A DNA stretch of 64,000 nt, from NCBI GenBank assembly GCA_947561395.2, contig OX387182.1:45997949-46061948 (forward strand), written 5' to 3'. The position numbers were made by a program, and so were the translations under genes. Below the pieces are notes generated by a model. The model was not told the DNA's origin and did no database searches. It saw only the letters and a program-made list of their open reading frames with translations. Every line of letters begins with the position of its first letter. Within the stretch, counting starts at the first letter, position 1. Shown here one piece after another: positions 58,031 through 64,000 of this stretch. Source of the DNA: Buxus sempervirens. Lineage: Eukaryota; Streptophyta; Magnoliopsida; Buxales; Buxaceae.

Positions 58031-61000
58031 ATGAATCCCATGGAGACTGAAGCTGATGCTCCTCACCCAGATATTGTCTTGTTACAAGAGCAAGTGGCAG
58101 GACTAGCCCGAATGCTAGAGAACATACTGTCAGTACAGGCCCAGCAGGTGCAAGCCCAACAGGTGCAGGCCCAGAATCAAGCATCCACTTCCAACCCAGC
58201 ACCTCCACCCCAAATCAATATTCCACCCCCAGTGCAACCAATTCCTGAACCCATCCATGAAACCACTTATGAACCTATGATGACCAAGGATGAAAGTGTT
58301 GAATCAGAAAAAGCTAAGGAAAAGGAAAAAATGAGGGAAGATATGGAAAAGAAATTCATGCACAGACTGGAGATGATCCAAGATGAATTGAGAGAGGTAA
58401 AAGGGGTGAATAACTTTGGGGGCACCAACTTTGAAGACCTGTGCCTATACCCCAATGTTAACCTGCCAGCTAAATTCAAATGCCCAGATCTAGACAAGTA
58501 TGACGGCACGGGCTGCCCCATGAGCCATCTAAAGTTGTACTGCGGTGCCCTATGCCAGTTTGGGCAGGATGAGGGTATCTTGATTCAGCTCTTTCAAAGG
58601 AGCTTAACTGGAATGGCTTTGAGGTGGTTTGCTACCTTAGATCATGGAAAGATCAAAAGATGGAAGGACCTAGCGGATGCTTTCCTAGCCCAGTACCGGT
58701 TTAATTCAGAAATCGTGCCAGACAGGTACGATATAATGAGAATGAGTAAGGCTAGGGATGAATCCGTAAGGCAATATGCCAAGAGGTGGAGGGAGACGAC
58801 CTCCCAGGTCAAGCCACCCATGCTAGAACAGGAAATGATTTCTACTTTCATCAGTACTTTGGGTCAACCATTCTACAGCCACTTGGTGGGTCAGACCACC
58901 ACTAATTTTGCTGCCTTGGTTCAAGTGGCTGACCGAATAGAAGACGGGATCAGGTCAGGTAAGATAATTGACCACTCTGCCATGGTTAGTCAGCAAGACC
59001 CTAATCTGAAGAAAGGAAGCGGGATAAAGAAGAATGGGAACAAGAAGGAGGGTGAGGTAAACATGGTACAGCCACCATCTGGCCCTAACAAGCCCATACA
59101 AATCAACATACCAGCTCATTTTCCTACTCCACCTGCTCCATCTACCCAGGCCCCCATGAGGGTTAATGTTCCAGCAGCACCTTCAGACCAAAAAAGGGTT
59201 TTTACTAAGGAGGAAAAGGATGCCTATTTTGCAGCAAGGAGAAATAGGGTTTTCACTCCTATTCCCATGACTCCTTCTCAGTTGCTGCCCACTTTATTGA
59301 AAGCAGGGTATGTCACCTTAAGAGAGCCTAATACGAATGCATCCAAGGGGAGAAATTTTGACCCTTCCACCACTTGTGATTACCATATGGGTGCACCTGG
59401 GCACCCTACTGACAAGTGCTGGCCTTTGAAACATGCCATTCAGGATTTACTGGACCGGAATACCCTGTCTTTCAATACAGGGGCTCCCAATCCTCCAAGA
59501 ACCGATATTGGACAAAACCCACTGCCCCAGCATCACGGGGCAGGCCCATCTAATGTCATAGGAGTCATCTCTTCTGACAAAATAACCTTTAACCCATCTC
59601 AATTAATTGCTCCCATAGGGACAACGGTCAAAGTATATTTTGACAGAAGAAATGAAGACAAAGAAGTAAATGTGATTTCAAAGGGGAATGATAGTGCTGC
59701 AAAGAACATTAGCTCATCTTTGGACCGGGTCTCATCTCTCATGGCCCAGATGAACATTTCCAAACCACCTTTGGTCATCAATTACAATCCATCCACCTTT
59801 ACTCCACCCATCCAATCTAAACCACCCTTGGTCATAAACTGTGACCCCCTTAGTGCATCAGTCACTTCTACCACCCCTCAATCAAAACAACTTCCACCAT
59901 TGGTTGTTAATGTCCTATTTACTCAGACTCCCACATCCAGGTCCAAACTTCCTCCATTAGTGGTAAATGTCCCTAAGCCTTCATACTCTGAATCAGCTGT
60001 ACCATGGAGCTACAGTGAGACATTTACTACTACATGCCCAGCAGCTGAAAGCAAGGAAGAGGTGAACGTCATGATGAGGTCAGGAAAATGTGTAGGGGTG
60101 GAAGAAAAACAAAAGGAGACAGAGAAAGAAAAGAAAGAAGAAAAAAATAAAGGAAAGGCCAAGGTAGGGGAAGAGGCCCCTCAGGTAATGGACAGCGAGG
60201 CTGCTGACCTTATCAGGCTCATAAAAAAGAGAGTTCAATGTTGTTGAGCAGTTAAATAAAGTCCCTGCCCAGATCTCAATTCTGGGATTATTGTTGAATT
60301 CTGAAAGACATAGGGACTCCTTGCTAAGGGTACTTCAGGGGGCCCATGTGCCCAAAAATATTGAACCAGACCAACTAGGCCGGATGGTTGGTCAAATTTT
60401 ATCTCATAATGTCATAACCTTTTCTGAAACAGAAATCAGCCCAGCAGGGTACCATCATGTGGATCCTTTGCACATTGCTGTGCTCAGTAAGGGTTGCATG
60501 ATAGCCCGGGTTTTGATTGATAATGGGTCGGCTCTCAATGTCTGCCCATTGATAACCTTTGTTAAGCTCAATCTGGAGCAAAAAAAAAAAAAGCAAAATG
60601 GAAGAATCATAAGAGCCTTTGACAGCTCTAAGACACACTCCCTAGGGGAGGTTGAACTGCAGGTCACAATTGGACCGTATATTTTTAACATCACATTTGA
60701 GGTGATGGATATACCTGCAGCCTTCAACCTACTCCTAGGAAGGCCGTGGATTCACTCAGCTAGGGCTATACCATCTATCCTCCACCAGAGAGTCAAATAT
60801 ATTAGAGGGCAAAAGGTGATTACTATCCTAGCTGAAAACTTGGTTCCTCCCATGTGGACCCCTAATGTACCCTACATAAACATGGAAATGACTGCAGACA
60901 AGTTGACATTTCACTCTTTTCAGTTTGAAACTGTGAATTATATACTTGGGGGGTATCAGGAAAAAGAAGGAAAGATGACCTATGCTGAGAAGATGGTCAA

Positions 61001-63572
61001 GAATGTGCTAGAAAAGTACCATTTTCACCCAGGAAAAGGTCTGGGAGTTAACCTGCAAGGAAAGATAGAACCGGTACAGGTCAAGAAGATGGTTCACAGA
61101 GCAGGTTTGGGGTCCAAGCCAAGGAAATGGAGAAGACAGGGGCAGACAGAAGACATGAAATTCCCTCATATCAAGGAGACTTTTCCAAGGATTTCTCACA
61201 TGATTCAACTGTCTCCTCCTGAGGATCAGTCCAAACCCCCATACTACAATGTCAACCCATTCTAAAAACCCAAGTCCTCAACCGTGCAACCATATGTTCC
61301 ACCTCCACCTCCACAAGCATTGGGTGGGCCTGGGCCACATATAGAACAGAAGCATGATTTCTTTGAGGACGCAGGAGCCTTTTTGCCATGTCAGAAGACA
61401 AACAAGAAAAAGTAGCAGAGGAGCTACCTTTTATTGATTGGGCAGCAGTAGAGGTTCCATCTGGGACCAGCCCTACAGAAGAAGCAGGCGATGCAACTCA
61501 CACAGTATTGGTGATTTCTGATGCAGACCCTGAGCTTGAGGAGCAGGCTTGTATCCCTGCCCCAGATTCTTTTATTCTGAATAATTGGGAGGAAACTCCC
61601 CTTACTTTTGAAGCCGCGTTTGTTTGGCAAACAGACATGGCTTCCAAAAAAAAACTCCATTAGTGGAATGCCCTTTTCCTGAAGGTTTTAATGAGCCTTC
61701 GTCTTCAGGGAAAGATTTTGTAGAAGGCTCTCAAAAAACACAAAAAGATTTTTCATTTTTTTCTAGAAAAGATAAATTTTTCAAAAAGGTCCAAACCATT
61801 TATGAACCATATAAGCAAACATAATTGGATCAGGATGAGTATGACTTCGACCCTGAGCTCGACTTTGACCTAATGGGAGTTGAGGAAGAGATCGAGGACG
61901 AAGAAGACGACGTCCCAAAAGAAATCACATATCAATTAGAGCGTCATGAAAAGGGGGTCCAACCCAATATTGAAAAGACCATATCAATAAACCTAGGGAC
62001 CGAAGATGACCCAAAAATAGTGAAGGTTGGGGTATGTCTATCTGAGGTACAGCGGGAAGAAATGGTACGATTTTTGGCTGATTATGAAGACGTATTTGCA
62101 TGGTCGTATCGGGATATGCCAGGGTTAGACACAGACATGGTGGTGCACAAGCTACCCATTTTACCAGATGTTAAGCCAGTTAAGCAGAAACTGAGAAGGT
62201 TAAAACCTAAATGAACCTTGAAGGTCAAAGATGAAGTGGTCAAGCAATTCCAAGCAGGATTCTTGGCGGTTTCCACATACCCTGAGTGGCTCTCAAATAT
62301 AGTACCAGTGCCAAAGAAGGATGGAAAGGTCAGAATGTGCATAGATTATAGAGATTTGAATAGGGCAAGTCCAAAAGATGATTTTCCACTTCCACACATC
62401 GACATCTTGGTAGACAACACTGCTGTACATAGCCTGTTCTCATTCATGGACGGCTTCTCGGGTTACAATCAGATTAAGATGGCAAAGGAGGATCAGGAGA
62501 AAACGGCTTTCATTACACCTTGGGGTACCTTCCACTACACTGTCATGCCATTTGGGCTTAAGAACGCTGGGGCAACCTACCAGCGAGCCATGACAGCCTT
62601 ATTCCATGATATGATCCATAAGGAGATGGAGGTCTATGTGGATGATATGATAGCCAAATCATGTGAAGAAGAAGACCACTTGATCAACTTGAAGAAGGTG
62701 TTTGACCGACTTAGGAAATACAGTCTGAGGCTTAACCCTGCAAAATGTATCTTTGGAGCCACATCAGGAAAATTGTTGGGCTTTATAGTAAGCAGAAGGG
62801 GAATTGAGATTGACCCAGCCAAAGCTAAAGCAATCATTGAAATGCCATCACCTAGAACAGAGAAGGAAGTCCGTGGTTTTCTTGGAAGGATTCAGTACAT
62901 AAGCCGGTTCATAGCACAGCTTACTGCTATCTGTGAACCAATTTTCAAGCTTCTGAGAAAGAATAACCCGACGGTTTGGAATGACGATTGCCAGGAAGCC
63001 TTTGACACAATAAAGAAGTATTTATTGAACCCACCTGTGCTAGTGCCACCAACTCCAGGGAGACCATTGATTTTATACCTGTCAGTTTTGGAGACATCAA
63101 TGGGATGTGTTTTGGGACAGCATGACGATACAGGCAGAAAGGAAAGGGCGATTTACTACCTAAGCAAGAAATTTACAGAATATGAAGCAAAGTATTCCCC
63201 TTTGGAAAAGACATGTTGTGCTTTAGTGTGGGCAACTCAGAGACTGAGGCACTATTTCCTTAGTCACTCCACATTATTGATATCCCGAATGGACCCTTTG
63301 AAGTATTTATTTGAGAAACTGGCTTTAACTGGCAGAACAGCGAAGTGGCAGTTATTACTCTCTGAATTTGACCTCACCTATATCACACAGAAGGCCATTA
63401 AGGGTCAAGCCATAGCGGATCACTTAGCTTCACACCCTTTACCAGAATACCAACCCTTAAAGACCAACTTCCCTGATGAGGCAATCCTGTTTGCTGAAGA
63501 GGAAGAAGGTGAAAGCTCTTGGCAAATGTTTTTTGATGGGGCCGCCAATATGAATGGAAATGGAATAGGGGC
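58031..63572 (+). pseudogene. A3 gag, protease, RT and RNase H region, fossil
   Basis: gag about 58031-60060 (coiled coil near residues 10-40, Gln-rich repeat, capsid-like block, Cys/His block CDYHMGAPGHPTDKCW), protease about 60290-60900 (DNGSA), an acidic linker, RT about 62040-62950 (YVDDM), RNase H about 63000-63420, and the start of a second RNase H near 63525. A second, archaeal-type RNase H is diagnostic of the Tat lineage. About four or five breaks. Confidence 0.9.
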
Positions 63573-64000
63573 TGTGCGCGCGTGGGAAACGCGGCACAGG
63601 GAAATTCGGAGTCGCCACCGCCTGATGGGATGCAGGCGGACACCTGAGTGCCTAATCTTGTCTATTTAGGGCTTTCGGTCTGCGGCTTGAGATTCTATGT
63701 TTGGTTCTCGGTTGCGGTCTAGGGAAGTCCGTAGAAACCCCAGTCCACCCCGTCGGATGACGGGTCCCGTGGGTTCCCTGGTTTGAGTCAGCTTTCTCAC
63801 TTTGGTTCTCACCCGATTCCTAATCCAGCATGTAATTTAGTTAAGTCTTGGCGGGACCACCTGAGTTGGTGTGGGTCCCTTTAGTTGATTTTATCTTGTT
63901 TTACTTAGGTTTATCTGAGTCTGATTGGGTGGGCCCCGTTGGAAGGCCCATGGTGTCCTTGGCGGGCTCGGTTAAGCCCGTGTACCCTTGGTGGGCCCCT
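63573..64000 (-). mobile_element. B2: second B-family LTR, runs off the window
   Basis: It begins tgtgcgcgcg and aligns with B1 through ggagtcgccacc..., ggtctgcggcttgagattct and the gtgggtccctt block, at about 85% by eye. Same orientation as B1. Whether it is solo or a whole element cannot be seen. Confidence 0.85.

Larger units (their letters stand above)
53939..63572 (+). mobile_element. A3: Tat-lineage Ty3/gypsy element, 5' part
   Basis: Same family as A1 and inserted in D. It runs from its 5' LTR through gag, protease, RT and RNase H to the second RNase H, where B2 interrupts it. The 3' half lies beyond the window. The bases before it are ATCCT, the expected target duplication. It is better preserved than A1 but broken, with about four or five breaks besides the insertion. 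Confidence 0.9.

Overview
This is plant nuclear DNA. The evidence is a five-exon G-type lectin S-receptor-like kinase gene with GT-AG introns, Ty3/gypsy elements of the Tat lineage, a tRNA-derived SINE, Ty1/copia and LINE remnants, a hAT-type non-autonomous element, and AT-rich intergenic DNA. It is an angiosperm and probably a eudicot; the species cannot be named from the sequence.

Left third (1-17132), host DNA with small repeats. Only one gene looks whole: the receptor kinase on the minus strand (CDS 11934-15049, 876 codons predicted). Around it lie decayed pieces: a Tat LTR end (1-186), a 2.1 kb near-perfect palindrome with a TATA box at each outer end (1456-3591), a LINE RNase H tail, a duplicated segment carrying two copies of one SINE insertion, an F-box/DUF295 gene fragment, a hAT-like element, copia integrase and LTR debris, and a fragment of the XPF/UVH1 nuclease domain.

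Right two thirds (17133-64000), one nest of LTR elements, resolved by LTR ends (TG...CA) and by the 5-bp target duplications where both sides lie in the window. A long chromovirus-like LTR (E) was cut by a minus-strand Tat element (D, from 17699). D was later cut by a minus-strand LTR (B1, 25936-47782, duplication ATAGG) and by a plus-strand Tat element (A3, from 53939). B1 was cut by a complete-ended Tat element (A1, 26073-41713, duplication GGTCT) and by a solo LTR (C, 43905-47011, duplication ACCCC). A3 was cut by a second B-family LTR (B2, from 63573). D, A1 and A3 are all defective fossils.

The most interesting pattern is a set of short dyads with a nearly constant 7-bp spacer. They sit in clusters in the LTR, in the leader upstream of gag, and just upstream of an antisense gene. 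Each family has its own half-site: TTGTATCCGAC-N7-GTCGGATACAA in D, ACGGGC-N7-GCCCGT in A1 and A3, and a related three-unit set in B1. The antisense genes encode plant mobile domain (PMD)-like proteins; A1 has one and D has two in tandem. Together this looks like family-specific binding sites co-evolving with an element-encoded or host dimeric DNA-binding factor. The sequence supports the pattern directly; the function is inference.
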